The position numbers and the translations under genes are program-made. Below are positions 1-9,177 of a DNA stretch of 64,000 nt, one piece after another; position 1 is the first letter of the stretch; each line of letters begins with the position of its first letter. Origin of the DNA: GWC2-56-14 sp043731355. GTDB lineage: Bacteria; Nitrospirota; UBA9217. Below the pieces are notes generated by a model, which was not told where the DNA came from, ran no database searches, and saw only the letters and a program-made list of their open reading frames with translations. Location of the stretch: the NCBI GenBank assembly GCA_043731355.1, contig JAYTJE010000024.1:3600-67599 (forward strand), given 5' to 3'.

Positions 1-517
1 GATCGTCCACGTTCTCGATAACGACCATGATGTCCGGCAGGATGACCTTGCCGAACGATACCAGCCGTTCGATCTGCTCTTTCACGTTCCGCATGAGCGC
101 CTCGGTTTCGAGGTCCACGGTCAGGGGAACGTCGGGGAAGGTCTTGATCTCTACCTGGTAGAACGGTTCCTTTTGCAGGAACTTCACGGTCTTGGCGCGC
201 GATACGCCCTGGACCAGGATCTTGATGCGGCCGTCAGGCAGCTTCAGCATCCGCATGATCACGCCGACGGTGCCCACGGAATACAAATCGGACGGCGAGG
301 GGTTTTCAATGTTAATGTCCTTCTGCGACGTCAGAAAGATCATGCGGTTGCTTTCGAGAGCGACCTCGATCGCCTTGATGGACATTTCCCTGCCTACAAA
401 AAGCGGCAGCACCATGTAGGGAAAAATGACGATGTCCCGTATCGGAAGCAGCGGTAGTTTTTTCGGGATCTCTATGGATTGCTGGAGATCGATATTTTTT
501 GACTCAGTCTTTGCCAC
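1..517 (-). CDS. lon: Lon protease, N-terminal part (cut by window edge)
   Basis: ATP-dependent serine protease of the cytosol that degrades damaged and regulatory proteins; only the first 172 codons are in the window. The start is GTG at 517, because a strong GAGGAGG ribosome site lies just upstream and no ATG fits. The visible part is the Lon substrate-recognition (LAN) domain: residues about 20-40 read LPLLPIRDIVIFPYMVLPL, followed by the VGRE block typical of the family. The ATPase and Ser-Lys protease domains would lie beyond base 1, so intactness cannot be judged. galU follows upstream on the same strand with about 50 bp between them. Assignment is by family motif. Confidence 0.93.
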   Translation of the reverse strand, partial: MAKTESKNIDLQQSIEIPKKLPLLPIRDIVIFPYMVLPLFVGREMSIKAIEVALESNRMIFLTSQKDINIENPSPSDLYSVGTVGVIMRMLKLPDGRIKILVQGVSRAKTVKFLQKEPFYQVEIKTFPDVPLTVDLETEALMRNVKEQIERLVSFGKVILPDIMVVIENVDD

Positions 518-570
518 ACCAACCTCCTCACGTCAGATGTACTGACTCCCCTCGTGCTTCTCGCAGTGGG

Positions 571-1440
571 TTACAGCTTTAATTTCTGCAGATATTGCCT
601 GAACTCCGGTCCTAAATCCTTGTTCTTCAGCGCGAACTCCACCGTTGCCTTCAAAAAACCGAGCTTGTCGCCGCAATCGTGCCGGATACCCTCGATCTCG
701 TATGCGTAGATCGGTTGGTCCTCCATGAGCAGCCGGAGCCCGTCAGTCAGCTGAACTTCGCCGCCCTTGCCCGGCCTGGTCTCTTCAAGCGCTTTGAATA
801 TCCCCGGAGTAAGAATATAACGTCCGATGATCGCCAGATTGGAAGGCGCCTTGTCGGGCGATGGTTTTTCAACCAGATCGTTGACGAGGTAGACGCCGTC
901 CTCGATCTTTTTTGCATCAATAATGCCGTAGTTCTGCGTCTGGGACCGGGGCACCTTCTGGATGGCGAGGATCGTCGACGGGTACCGTTTATAGACGCCC
1001 ATCATCTGTTTGAGCGCGGGCACTTCCGCATCGATGATGTCATCGCCGAGCAGCACGGCAAAAGGTTCATTGCCGACCACCCGCTTGGCCGTCAGCACGG
1101 CGTGTCCGAGGCCGAGCGCCTTTTTCTGACGGATGTAGCAGAAGGTCACCAGGTTTGCGATGCGCTGGATCTCTGAAAGCAGCTTGTGTTTGCCTTTTGC
1201 CTTGAGATCTTCCTCGAGCTCGAAGGCCACGTCGAAGTGGTCCTCGATGGCGCGCTTTCCCCTGCCCGTGACCAGCACGATCTCTTCGATGCCCGAGGCA
1301 ACGGCCTCCTCCACGACATACTGGATGAGCGGCTTGTCAACAAGCGCAAGCATTTCCTTGGGCGACGCCTTGGTCGCCGGCAGAAAACGGGTGCCCAATC
1401 CGGCAGCGGGAAAAACCGCTTTTACGATCCCCGTGGTCAT
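571..1440 (-). CDS. galU: UTP-glucose-1-phosphate uridylyltransferase
   Basis: Cytosolic enzyme making UDP-glucose from UTP and glucose-1-phosphate, the precursor for LPS core, exopolysaccharide and osmolyte glucosylation. At 289 residues it is the normal GalU length. The nucleotidyltransferase signature is at residues 9-27 (PAAGLGTRFLPATKASPKE), with EEIVLVTGRGK and LLGDDIID further on. The start is ATG at 1440, with GGGAG about 9 bp upstream. It sits between mlaD and lon without obvious operon linkage. Its product is a possible donor source for the glycosyltransferase at 54.3 kb (inference). Confidence 0.96.
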   Translation of the reverse strand: MTTGIVKAVFPAAGLGTRFLPATKASPKEMLALVDKPLIQYVVEEAVASGIEEIVLVTGRGKRAIEDHFDVAFELEEDLKAKGKHKLLSEIQRIANLVTFCYIRQKKALGLGHAVLTAKRVVGNEPFAVLLGDDIIDAEVPALKQMMGVYKRYPSTILAIQKVPRSQTQNYGIIDAKKIEDGVYLVNDLVEKPSPDKAPSNLAIIGRYILTPGIFKALEETRPGKGGEVQLTDGLRLLMEDQPIYAYEIEGIRHDCGDKLGFLKATVEFALKNKDLGPEFRQYLQKLKL

Positions 1441-1554
1441 TCTTCACATCTCCCTGGAACAATGAATTCAAACACTTGAGGACATCGGAAACAGAGCCGC
1501 ATTCTATGAGACAATACTCAAAAAGTCAAGAACAGAACCGGAAAAGAGACGGGG

Positions 1555-2979
1555 CTACTTGGGGATCGGCACACTCCCGATCAGATATTTCAGGTCATCG
1601 TCATTGAACCGCAGCCCGATGCCGACAAAAGGCGCGGAGCGCTTGGAGTTCAGAGCGTTGTCCACACCGCCGTTCACGAACAGCGTATTGCCGAGCATAT
1701 AGCTCACCGTTCCCTTCAGATGCGTATTGGTGTTTTGCGGCTCCTTGCTGTTCATGTTCCAGGCATCAACACTCACTTTCATTGTATCGCCGAACAGGAA
1801 GTAATCGCCTCCGATGCCGCCGGTGGACTCGATCAACCCCACGCGAAGCGCGGCATCGCCCCAGCGCTTGGCGAACATGAGGCTGAATTTGAAGCGGTCT
1901 TCATAGGTCTCGGTCGTGAGCGAACTGCCCGGCGTGGCGGTCATGGTGGTGCGCGCATACTTTCCGTAAGGATCGTTCGTCATCTCGAAGATATAATATT
2001 TATCCGGTTTGGGCTTAAGCTCCAGCGTAAAATAACTTTTGGATTTCGGGAACATATATTCGGTGCGGAAACCGACCACGGTCCGCATGCGTTCGATCCT
2101 CGACGTATAGTCGCTGATCCCCTTGGCCGCGCTGTCGATGCTCGTATACATGCTGTCGTCGGTGATCAGCTTGCCCAGCGTTCCCTCGCCGCGGTCCACC
2201 CTCCGGGCCACGCTCTCGATCGAGGCCAGGGCAAGCTCGGCGTTCCGCGACGCTTCCCGGATGTTCTCCATGCTTACTTTCAGGTTGTCCCGGTTCTCGC
2301 CCACAACGGCATTGAGGCTGCCGGCAAGTTCGTTCAGCCGCCTGACCAGATCGCCCCCATCTCCCTGCAGGGTGGTGGAAAATTCCTTGATGTTCGCCAT
2401 GGTGCTGCGCAGATCGTGCAGGATATCCTCCATGGACCGGGCCCCTGCCTCGGTCCCCAGTACCTGGCGCAGCGATCCGGTGACCTCCTTGATGTCGCCG
2501 GCGATGCCGCTCAGCTGGTTAATGAGCTTGTCCACATCGCTGGGCGACACGGTCGCCTGGATCGTCTCTTCCGGCTGAAGATAGCCGGGCTTCCCTGCCG
2601 CTCCGGGCGCGCTGCCCTCGGAGAGGTCCGATCTCCGCTCCGGCGGGACAAGCTCCACGAATTTTTCTCCCAGAAGCCCCATGGTCTTGATCGTTGCCTC
2701 GGAGCCGCGCTTGATCTGGATGTCCGGATTGAGCCGCATGATGACCTTGGCGCGGCTGTCCGAGAGTTCCACGCGCTCGACAACGCCGATCTTGACCCCT
2801 GCCATGCGCACAGCCGATTTTTCGTCAAGGCCTGCCACCGAATCAAAGAGCGCTGCGAGCGTATACCCTTTTGCCTCGCCGAACTGGTACTTTCCTACCA
2901 TAAAGGTCATGATGAGGAGGGCGACCGATCCGACAATGACCAGCAGCCCCACCTTTGCTTCCGGACTCAGTTTAGCCAT
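1555..2979 (-). CDS. mlaD: MlaD-type MCE protein with C-terminal barrel-like extension
   Basis: Substrate-binding subunit of the Mla phospholipid transporter. Residues 7-29 form one N-terminal transmembrane anchor, followed by a single MCE domain (about 38-115: AALFDSVAGLDEKSAVRMAG, then ETIQATVSP). Residues 145-290 are helical and coiled-coil-like. E. coli MlaD is about 180 residues, but this protein is 474. Its last 170 residues are rich in alternating aromatic and polar strands (EYMFPKSKSYFTLEL, GIGLRF) and resemble an outer-membrane barrel or surface domain. It lies 17 bp downstream of mlaF in the mlaE-mlaF-mlaD order. The tail could let one polypeptide span the periplasm; that is inference. 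Confidence 0.88.
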   Translation of the reverse strand: MAKLSPEAKVGLLVIVGSVALLIMTFMVGKYQFGEAKGYTLAALFDSVAGLDEKSAVRMAGVKIGVVERVELSDSRAKVIMRLNPDIQIKRGSEATIKTMGLLGEKFVELVPPERRSDLSEGSAPGAAGKPGYLQPEETIQATVSPSDVDKLINQLSGIAGDIKEVTGSLRQVLGTEAGARSMEDILHDLRSTMANIKEFSTTLQGDGGDLVRRLNELAGSLNAVVGENRDNLKVSMENIREASRNAELALASIESVARRVDRGEGTLGKLITDDSMYTSIDSAAKGISDYTSRIERMRTVVGFRTEYMFPKSKSYFTLELKPKPDKYYIFEMTNDPYGKYARTTMTATPGSSLTTETYEDRFKFSLMFAKRWGDAALRVGLIESTGGIGGDYFLFGDTMKVSVDAWNMNSKEPQNTNTHLKGTVSYMLGNTLFVNGGVDNALNSKRSAPFVGIGLRFNDDDLKYLIGSVPIPK

Positions 2980-2996
2980 AAAGACTCCCTGTGCAA

Positions 2997-3743
2997 TTAA
3001 TCCGCCGTTATCGGCCCCACCGCGCTCCCCGTAATAAACTGGTGCACGATGGGATGCGAGGTCTGCCGTATCTGGTCGGGAGTTCCGACCTCGAGGATCT
3101 CGCCTTTATAGAGCATGGCGATGCGGTCCGATATTTTGTAGGCGCTGTGCATGTCGTGCGTGATGGAAACCGAGGTCACTCCGAGTTTTTTCCGCAGATC
3201 GATGATCAGGTCATTGATAGCGTCAGCGGAAATAGGGTCCAGTCCCGTGGTCGGTTCGTCGTAGAGGATAATGGACGGGTTGATGGCTATTGCACGGGCC
3301 AGCCCCACTCTTTTTTTCATGCCGCCCGACAGCTCCGCGGGCATCTTGTCCTCAATGCCTTTGAGCCCCACCAGCGCAAGCTTTTCAGTCGCCATGGCGC
3401 GAATCTCCTCGTCCGACTTCTTCGTGTGCTGCTTCAGGGCAAAACCTACATTCTCCCAGACGCTCAGTGAATCGAAAAGCGCCGCCATTTGAAAGAGCAT
3501 GCCGAACTTCTTGCGCGCTTCGTTCAAGCCGTGCTGATCAAGATCGTTCAGCGCCTGTCCGTCGATGATCACGCGGCCCTGATCCGGAAACAGCAGCCCG
3601 ATGATGTGCTTCAGCAGCACGCTTTTGCCGCTGCCGCTGCCGCCGATCACCGTCATGCTCTCGCCCTTCTCGACTTTGAGATTGACCCCGCGGAGAACGC
3701 GCTGCTCGCCGAAGCCCTTATGCACGTTGATTATGTCGATCAT
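2997..3743 (-). CDS. mlaF: Mla phospholipid ABC transporter ATPase
   Basis: Cytoplasmic ATPase that drives phospholipid movement through MlaE. At 248 residues it has the usual length. The Walker A motif GGSGSGKS is at about 34-41, the Q-loop region reads FQMAALFDSLSVWENV, the ABC signature is LSGGMKKR (about 138-145), and Walker B is IILYDEPTTGLDP (about 158-170). The MlaF/Mkl hallmark 'MFQ.AALFDS' and the glycine-rich signature separate it from general importers. It is preceded by mlaE (7-bp gap) and followed by mlaD (17-bp gap), so the three are co-transcribed. Confidence 0.95.
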   Translation of the reverse strand: MIDIINVHKGFGEQRVLRGVNLKVEKGESMTVIGGSGSGKSVLLKHIIGLLFPDQGRVIIDGQALNDLDQHGLNEARKKFGMLFQMAALFDSLSVWENVGFALKQHTKKSDEEIRAMATEKLALVGLKGIEDKMPAELSGGMKKRVGLARAIAINPSIILYDEPTTGLDPISADAINDLIIDLRKKLGVTSVSITHDMHSAYKISDRIAMLYKGEILEVGTPDQIRQTSHPIVHQFITGSAVGPITAD

Positions 3744-3750
3744 GACGAAC

Positions 3751-4536
3751 TCACCACAACAGCGCGGACAGAAAATAATCCAGGATAAGAATGAGCATGC
3801 ACGATACCACCACCGCCCCGGTCGTCGCCTTGCCCACTCCTTCCGCCCCGCCCTCGGTATTGAACCCCTTATAGCAGCCGATAAGTCCGACTACCGCGCC
3901 GAATACCAGCGCCTTGACGAGCCCGTACCAGATGTCCGTAACTTCGGCATTGTCGATGCTCTGGTTCACATAGGTGACAGGGTTCGTGCCGAGCACCTTG
4001 ACCCCCACGAAATAACCGCCGGAAATGCCGATGATCATTCCGAGCACCGTGAGAAAAAACATCATCACCGTGCTCGCAATAAATCGCGGGACCACCAGAT
4101 ACTTCATGGGGCTCGTTGCCAGGGTCTCCATGGCGTCGATCTGTTCTGTCACTTTCATGGTCCCGAGCTCCGCCGCCATGGACGCGCCGGCCCTGCCCGC
4201 GACCATGAGCCCGGTCAGGACCGGACCCAGCTCACGCGTCATGGAGAGCGAAACGACCGTGCCGATAAGCGATTCCGCGCCGAAGCGCTTGAACCCCGTG
4301 TAGCTCTGGAGCGCAAGCACCATGCCGGTGGAAAGGGCCGTGGTCATGACGACCGGAACGGAATTCACGCCGATCCGCTCCATCTGCTTGAGCAGGTTCT
4401 TCACGTAAAAAGGACCGCTTATGGTCGCACGAAGGGTCTGGCCCAGAAACATGAGGACCTTCCCGATCTCCGTCACCACCCCCGACGTTTTGCCGCCCAG
4501 CATTTCAAGCAAGCGGATCATGAATAAGGTCACCAT
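3751..4536 (-). CDS. mlaE: Mla transporter permease
   Basis: Inner-membrane permease of the Mla system (MlaE/YrbE, DUF140 family). The 261 residues contain five or six hydrophobic helices. The family block SMTRELGPVLTGLMVAGRAG (about 98-117) and the following ELGTMKVTEQIDA are intact. The start at 4536 has no clear ribosome site; an alternative ATG at 4521 is preceded by GGTGA and may be the true one. It is the first gene of the mlaEFD unit. The preceding 80 bp carry AT-rich TTCAAAA/TTGAAT repeats. Confidence 0.95.
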   Translation of the reverse strand: MVTLFMIRLLEMLGGKTSGVVTEIGKVLMFLGQTLRATISGPFYVKNLLKQMERIGVNSVPVVMTTALSTGMVLALQSYTGFKRFGAESLIGTVVSLSMTRELGPVLTGLMVAGRAGASMAAELGTMKVTEQIDAMETLATSPMKYLVVPRFIASTVMMFFLTVLGMIIGISGGYFVGVKVLGTNPVTYVNQSIDNAEVTDIWYGLVKALVFGAVVGLIGCYKGFNTEGGAEGVGKATTGAVVVSCMLILILDYFLSALLW

Positions 4537-4539
4537 TAT

Positions 4540-4600
4540 ATTTCATTCAAAATTCAAAACGGAATATTCAATATCTTGAATCTTGAGTCCGTCACAGACG
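4540..4600. repeat. Short intergenic TTCAA/TTGAA inverted motif
   Basis: Between mlaE and alr, runs of TTCAAAATTCAAAAC face TTGAATATCTTGAATCTTGA, so the stretch can fold on itself. It resembles the other TTGAAC-rich intergenic stretch at 42.2 kb and may belong to the same dispersed repeat type. No gene is seen here. Confidence 0.4.
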
Positions 4601-4619
4601 GTTCCGTGTGCAGGCCGCG

Positions 4620-5789
4620 CTATACGAAGACCCGCGGCACCCTGGCGCTGATCCCGCACAGCACCTCATAGGGTATCGTGCCGGTCTTTTCCGCAAGGTC
4701 CGCGGCAGTAATCCTCTCGCCGCCCGAGGAGCCGATCAGCACCACCTCATCGCCTTCACGGACGCCGGGGACATCGGTTACATCGAGCATGGTCATGTCC
4801 ATGCAGACCCGTCCCGCCACGGGCACCCGGACTCCCCGGACGAGCGCCTCGCCGCGGTTCGAAAGAGCGCGGCTGAAGCCATCGGCATAACCGATGGGGA
4901 TGGTGGCGATCAGGCTCTCGCGCCTGGTCACAAAGGTCCTGCCATAGCTGACGGGCGTGCCTGCGGGTACTTTTTTCAGCAGAAAGATCCTTGTCAGGAG
5001 CGAGAGGACCGGCTGCAGATCAACGCCGGAGGCATTTCCTTCCACCGGGTCGTATCCATACAGCATGAGCCCGGGCCTGACCATCGTAAGCAACGCACGC
5101 GGGTAATCAAGGACCGCCGCGCTGTTGGCCGCATGGCGGAGCGGAATATCTATTCCTTGATCAGCGAGGGTTTCCAGGAGTTTTTCGAATCGTTCCATCT
5201 GATGCGAGGCGAAGGCTTTGTCCCTGAGGTCGGCATCGGCGAAGTGCGTCATCAGGCCCTCGACCACGATGCCCTCAAACGCCATGAGTTCCCGGATCAG
5301 GGCCGGAGCGGCTTCCGGAGAAACGCCGGTCCTGTTCATGCCGGTATCCACCTTCACATGCACGGTAATGCGCTGGGAGCGCCTTTGCCCTGCATCTGAA
5401 AGTGCGCGGGCAACGGTGCTGCCCGACAGGGCTGGCGTCAAACGCCACGCCGCGACCGCGTCGGCCTGCCCGGGAAATACCGGACCCATGACCAGGATCG
5501 GAGCCTCGATCCCGGCCTCGCGCAACTGTCTTCCCTCTTCGACCAGGGCAACGCCGAGCATGTATGCGCCTTGCGCCAGCAGATGCCGCGCTACGGGAAC
5601 CGGTCCGTGGCCGTATGCCTGGGCCTTCACCACGGCAAGCACCTTACGCCCCATGGCGCGGCGCAGCACTTCCGCGAAGTTATGCGAGAGCGCGCCAAGC
5701 GATACCCTGGCCACCGTCGGCCGGTCAGCGTCGGCGCCGGTCGGCAACCCCGGGACCGGCCGTGCCGCGTCAGTGGATGGTGCTCTCAT
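4620..5789 (-). CDS. alr: Alanine racemase
   Basis: PLP enzyme converting L- to D-alanine for peptidoglycan. It is 389 residues long. The PLP-lysine motif is VVKAQAYGHG (about 53-62). The second catalytic region shows the conserved tyrosine in GTPVSYGRTF and the IPIGYADG motif (about 295-302). The substrate-side MGPVFPG and HVKVDTGMNRTG blocks are present. The chosen ATG overlaps the preceding zinc-ribbon gene by 20 bp. No internal Met fits before the RVSLGAL block that begins the catalytic domain, so the start is reasonable. Confidence 0.95.
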   Translation of the reverse strand: MRAPSTDAARPVPGLPTGADADRPTVARVSLGALSHNFAEVLRRAMGRKVLAVVKAQAYGHGPVPVARHLLAQGAYMLGVALVEEGRQLREAGIEAPILVMGPVFPGQADAVAAWRLTPALSGSTVARALSDAGQRRSQRITVHVKVDTGMNRTGVSPEAAPALIRELMAFEGIVVEGLMTHFADADLRDKAFASHQMERFEKLLETLADQGIDIPLRHAANSAAVLDYPRALLTMVRPGLMLYGYDPVEGNASGVDLQPVLSLLTRIFLLKKVPAGTPVSYGRTFVTRRESLIATIPIGYADGFSRALSNRGEALVRGVRVPVAGRVCMDMTMLDVTDVPGVREGDEVVLIGSSGGERITAADLAEKTGTIPYEVLCGISARVPRVFV

Positions 5790-5967
5790 GGTTCTCCTGG
5801 AATGCGCTGGATGCGGGCAGTATCTCTATTTTATCGAAAGACTCGGAACAGTCGAGGCAGTCCCAGTGATGAATGGTCCAGTCTTCATAGTCCAGTTCGA
5901 TGCCATAGTCGTCTTCCTGGAAGAGGTTCGTTCCGCCGCAATAGGGACACATGATCGGTTCCGCCAT
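5770..5967 (-). CDS. Small zinc-ribbon protein, 65 residues
   Basis: The function is not recognised. Two CxxC knuckles, CPYCGG near the N-terminus and WDCLDC about 30 residues later, predict a small zinc ribbon, with an acidic stretch (EDDYGIELDYEDW) between them. The reading frame is open further upstream, but the likely start is the Met at 5967, just before the first knuckle. Its last 20 bp overlap alr, which suggests coupled translation. Proteins of this kind are widespread in this lineage and remain uncharacterised. The region 5968-6201 upstream is non-coding as far as can be seen. Confidence 0.6.
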   Translation of the reverse strand: MAEPIMCPYCGGTNLFQEDDYGIELDYEDWTIHHWDCLDCSESFDKIEILPASSAFQENHESTIH

Positions 5968-6201
5968 CATTCCTCCGGCGCCGCTACGCAGGATGCCGCT
6001 CCGCGTGTTCCGCATCCAACTCCCCCGATTCGCCGGCCGCAGGCAGTGAAAACCGCCGCACCCGGAGCACATTTCTCATTGCCCCAGCTGAGCACCGGGC
6101 GACCGCAGGAGCATGAAAAACAGACGCATTTTCAGCTTATTTACGCGCTAACTCTATCACAGCAAAGTTCATTTTGCAAAATAAATTTCGGCGGGAAACA
6201 G

Positions 6202-7269
6202 TCACGCAGGGAGGATCTCCCGGAGGGCCTTCAAGAGACGCCGGTTCTGCCACCACGTCCGCACGGCGATCCTGATATAGCGATTATCGAGGCCGGGGAT
6301 GGAGGAACAATCCCGGACCAGCAGTCCCCGCCTGCCGAGCCTGTCCGTGAGTAATTGCGAATCGATCCCGGTGAGCTTGAGAAATATATAGTTCGCCGGA
6401 CTCGGAAAGGGTTCGAGCCCGTGGATGAGGCGCAGGCCCGCGAGGAGACGGTCCCGCTCCCGGGCGATGTAACGGCGCGTCTTTTTGGCATAACCCCAGT
6501 CGGTCAAGGCCGCAATGGCCGCGCGCTCGGACGGGATGTCTATGGTCCAGGGCTCCTGGCCGCCGCGGAGCCGCCGGGCAGTGCCGGAATCCGCGATCGC
6601 ATAGCCGACCCGCAATCCGGGCATGCCGTAGAACTTGGTAAACGCGCGGAGCACGATCAGGTTGGACGATTGCACCGCTTCCTTGACCATGGACCCGGCG
6701 TCCACAAAATCCATGAAAGCCTCATCGACCACAAGACGGACGGAGTTCTCGCATGCCATTCTCAGGAGCTCCTGCATTTCAGCCTTCGGAATGAACGCGC
6801 CCGTGGGGTTATTGGGGTTGCAAAGAAAAACCATGTCCACATCCTTGAGCGCGAACGAGAGGTCAAGAGGATCGGCGCGATATCCGTTCTCTTCCCGCAG
6901 CGGCAACGGCACGACCTCGCCGCCGGAATCTTCGACCGCAGCGGCATATTCGGAAAACGTCGGCATCGGGATCAGCGCCCTTTTCGGACGGAACACGCGC
7001 GGGATAAGATGGATCAGCGCATTTGAACCGTTCCCGCACACCACCTGCTCCGGTTTAATGCCGTAATAGCGGGCGATCGCAACCCGGAGCTCCGACATGT
7101 CCGGATCGGGATAGCGGTCAATAAGGTCGATTGCCTTCCGTGCAGCCCGCCTGGCCGCGGACGACGGCCCCAGCGGGTTGATGCTCGAGCTGAAATCGAC
7201 GATGTTTTTTTCCGCTATGCCATAGCGCAGCGCGGCCTCGCGGATGTTGCCTCCGTGGGTCCTCGGCAT
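6202..7269 (-). CDS. cobD: Threonine-phosphate decarboxylase-like aminotransferase (CobD/HisC fold)
   Basis: A class I/II PLP enzyme. The N-terminal MPRTHGGNIREA and VDFSSSINPLGPS motifs are those of the CobD branch, which decarboxylates L-threonine-O-3-phosphate to aminopropanol phosphate for cobalamin. The PLP lysine is in AFTKFYGMPGLRVGY, with FLCNPNNPTGAF and VVDEAFMDF upstream of it. The start at 7269 (355 residues) has AGGA 7 bp upstream. The frame extends to 7338, but without a ribosome site. No other corrin-ring genes are next to it; a CbiMQO transporter lies 12 kb away. HisC-type histidinol-phosphate aminotransferase is the main alternative. Confidence 0.8.
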   Translation of the reverse strand: MPRTHGGNIREAALRYGIAEKNIVDFSSSINPLGPSSAARRAARKAIDLIDRYPDPDMSELRVAIARYYGIKPEQVVCGNGSNALIHLIPRVFRPKRALIPMPTFSEYAAAVEDSGGEVVPLPLREENGYRADPLDLSFALKDVDMVFLCNPNNPTGAFIPKAEMQELLRMACENSVRLVVDEAFMDFVDAGSMVKEAVQSSNLIVLRAFTKFYGMPGLRVGYAIADSGTARRLRGGQEPWTIDIPSERAAIAALTDWGYAKKTRRYIARERDRLLAGLRLIHGLEPFPSPANYIFLKLTGIDSQLLTDRLGRRGLLVRDCSSIPGLDNRYIRIAVRTWWQNRRLLKALREILPA

Positions 7270-7349
7270 TGATTGTTCCTGTGCTCCCTGTTTCGTTTCG
7301 ATCACATCACATTCCGTATTCTGCAATGCCGGCTCCATTTCAACAAGTA

Positions 7350-9104
7350 TTACAGCTCCGCGGCAAGCTCCGGGAACCGCTCCTCCATGAACCGGACGGC
7401 GGTTTGCCGGGACCTTTCCGCTGTCGGCTGGGCGATCACGAGCGATGCCAGCTCAACGGCGTCCTGCATGCGCACCGATCTGATGATCTTTTTTACCCAG
7501 GGAATCGACGCCACGTTCATGCTCAATACGTTAAAGCCCATGCCGATCAGGATCGCGGCATACAGCGGGTCCCCCGCCATCTCCCCGCACATGGCCAGGG
7601 GGATGTTCGCCTCGCGGGCAGCCTGCGCTATCTTCTGGAGCAGGCGCAACACGGCCGGGTCAAGCGGCTCGTACATATAGGCCACATGCTCGTTCAGGCG
7701 GTCGATGGCCAGCGTATACTGGATCAGGTCGTTGGTGCCGACGCTGAAGAAGTCGACCTCTGCGGCGAGCAGATCGGCGATCAGCGCCGCCGACGGGATC
7801 TCGATCATCACGCCGACCTTCAGGTGCTCGTTAAAAGCCCTGCCCTCCGCCCGCAGCTCTTCCTTCATTTCAGCGAGAATGGCCTTGGTCGCATACAGTT
7901 CAGGAAGGCCCGAGATCATGGGGTACAGGATCTTTATATTCCCGTGGGCCGAGGCCCGGAGGAGGCCTCTGAGCTGGACCTTGAAAATATCCTGCTTCTT
8001 GAGGCTGAACCGGATCGCCCGCAGTCCCAGGGCTGGGTTCGCTTCTTTTTCAAAACCCGCTGAAAGCGCTATTTTGTCCCCGCCAAGATCAAACGTGCGC
8101 ACCACGACCTCCTGGGGAGCGGCGCGCTCCGCGACCTGACGGTAGGCCGCATAATGCTCTTCTTCCGTAGGCAGGGTCGGCCGGTTCATGAACAGGAACT
8201 CGGTCCGGTACAGGCCGATGCCGGAGCCGCCGTGGTCCGCAACGGATGCGGCCTCTTCGGGCAGTTCAATATTCCCCTCAAGCATGATGGTCTCGCCGTC
8301 CAGGGTCTCCGCCGGCAGGTCCTTGATGTTCTCAAGCTCCTGCTCGAAATATTTATAACGGCGCTGTTTTTTGAGATAGTCGAGGAACGTCTCTTCGTCG
8401 GGATCAACGATGACCACGCCGTGGATGCCGTCAAGGATCACCACATCGCCGGTCTTGACCGCCGCGGTGATATTCTCGAGTCCCACGGCGGCGGGGATTC
8501 CCATGGACCGCGCAAGGATCGCCGTGTGCGAGGTCCGGCTCCCGGCATCGGTGGCAAACCCCAGGATCTTGTCCTTGCGCATCATGAACGTGTCCGAAGG
8601 GGCCAGATCATGCGCAATGATCACTGCCTCGCCCTTGATATCAGCAAGGCTCTCCTGCTTGTGGCCCACGAGGTTCCGCAAAATGCGCTCGCCGACCTGC
8701 TCCACGTCGTGCTTCCGTTCCCGCAGATACTCATCCTCGATCATATCGAACTTAAGGCTGATCGCTTCGATCGTCTCTTTCAGCGCGCCTTCGGCATTCA
8801 GCTGGGATTCCTTGACACGCTTGACCGTGCCGTCAACGAGCATTTTGTCCTCGAGCAGCATGATATGGGTTTCGAGGATATAGAGATGGGACTTCCCGAG
8901 CCCTTTGGTAAAGCGCTTTTTCAGGTCTTCGAGCTGGCTTTTCGACAGTTCCACCGCCTGCTTAAAGCGCGCCACCTCGCCCTTGACGCTGACCTCCTCG
9001 ATCCGCCGCCCTGCCACGACCACTTTGCGCCGATCAAGAAGATATGCCCGCCCGATCACAATGCCCGGCGAGGCCATGATGCCTGTATACACTTTCTCGC
9101 GCAT
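7350..9104 (-). CDS. ptsI: PTS enzyme I (phosphoenolpyruvate-protein phosphotransferase)
   Basis: Takes phosphate from PEP and passes it to HPr. The start is ATG at 9104, preceded by AGGGGAG, giving 584 residues, the normal EI length. The frame stays open to 9290 but that part overlaps ptsH. The N-terminal domain holds the phosphorylated histidine in GSRTSHTAILAR. The PEP-binding TIM barrel shows GIGLYRTEFLFM, AIRFSLKK and the catalytic-cysteine region MCGEMAGDP. It follows ptsH by 73 bp and ends the mannose-PTS gene run. Confidence 0.96.
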   Translation of the reverse strand: MREKVYTGIMASPGIVIGRAYLLDRRKVVVAGRRIEEVSVKGEVARFKQAVELSKSQLEDLKKRFTKGLGKSHLYILETHIMLLEDKMLVDGTVKRVKESQLNAEGALKETIEAISLKFDMIEDEYLRERKHDVEQVGERILRNLVGHKQESLADIKGEAVIIAHDLAPSDTFMMRKDKILGFATDAGSRTSHTAILARSMGIPAAVGLENITAAVKTGDVVILDGIHGVVIVDPDEETFLDYLKKQRRYKYFEQELENIKDLPAETLDGETIMLEGNIELPEEAASVADHGGSGIGLYRTEFLFMNRPTLPTEEEHYAAYRQVAERAAPQEVVVRTFDLGGDKIALSAGFEKEANPALGLRAIRFSLKKQDIFKVQLRGLLRASAHGNIKILYPMISGLPELYATKAILAEMKEELRAEGRAFNEHLKVGVMIEIPSAALIADLLAAEVDFFSVGTNDLIQYTLAIDRLNEHVAYMYEPLDPAVLRLLQKIAQAAREANIPLAMCGEMAGDPLYAAILIGMGFNVLSMNVASIPWVKKIIRSVRMQDAVELASLVIAQPTAERSRQTAVRFMEERFPELAAEL

Positions 9105-9177
9105 TAACGCTCCCCTGTTTTCCCCGCGGCAGGTCCCGGTCGCCGCTCCGCGGTCCCCTTTTCCCGAGTCCCCGCCA

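Noticed and set aside
6355..7026. Long plus-strand frame opposite the CobD-like gene, and many similar long antisense frames
   Set aside because: They are shadows of real minus-strand genes in GC-rich DNA and show no domain or ribosome site.
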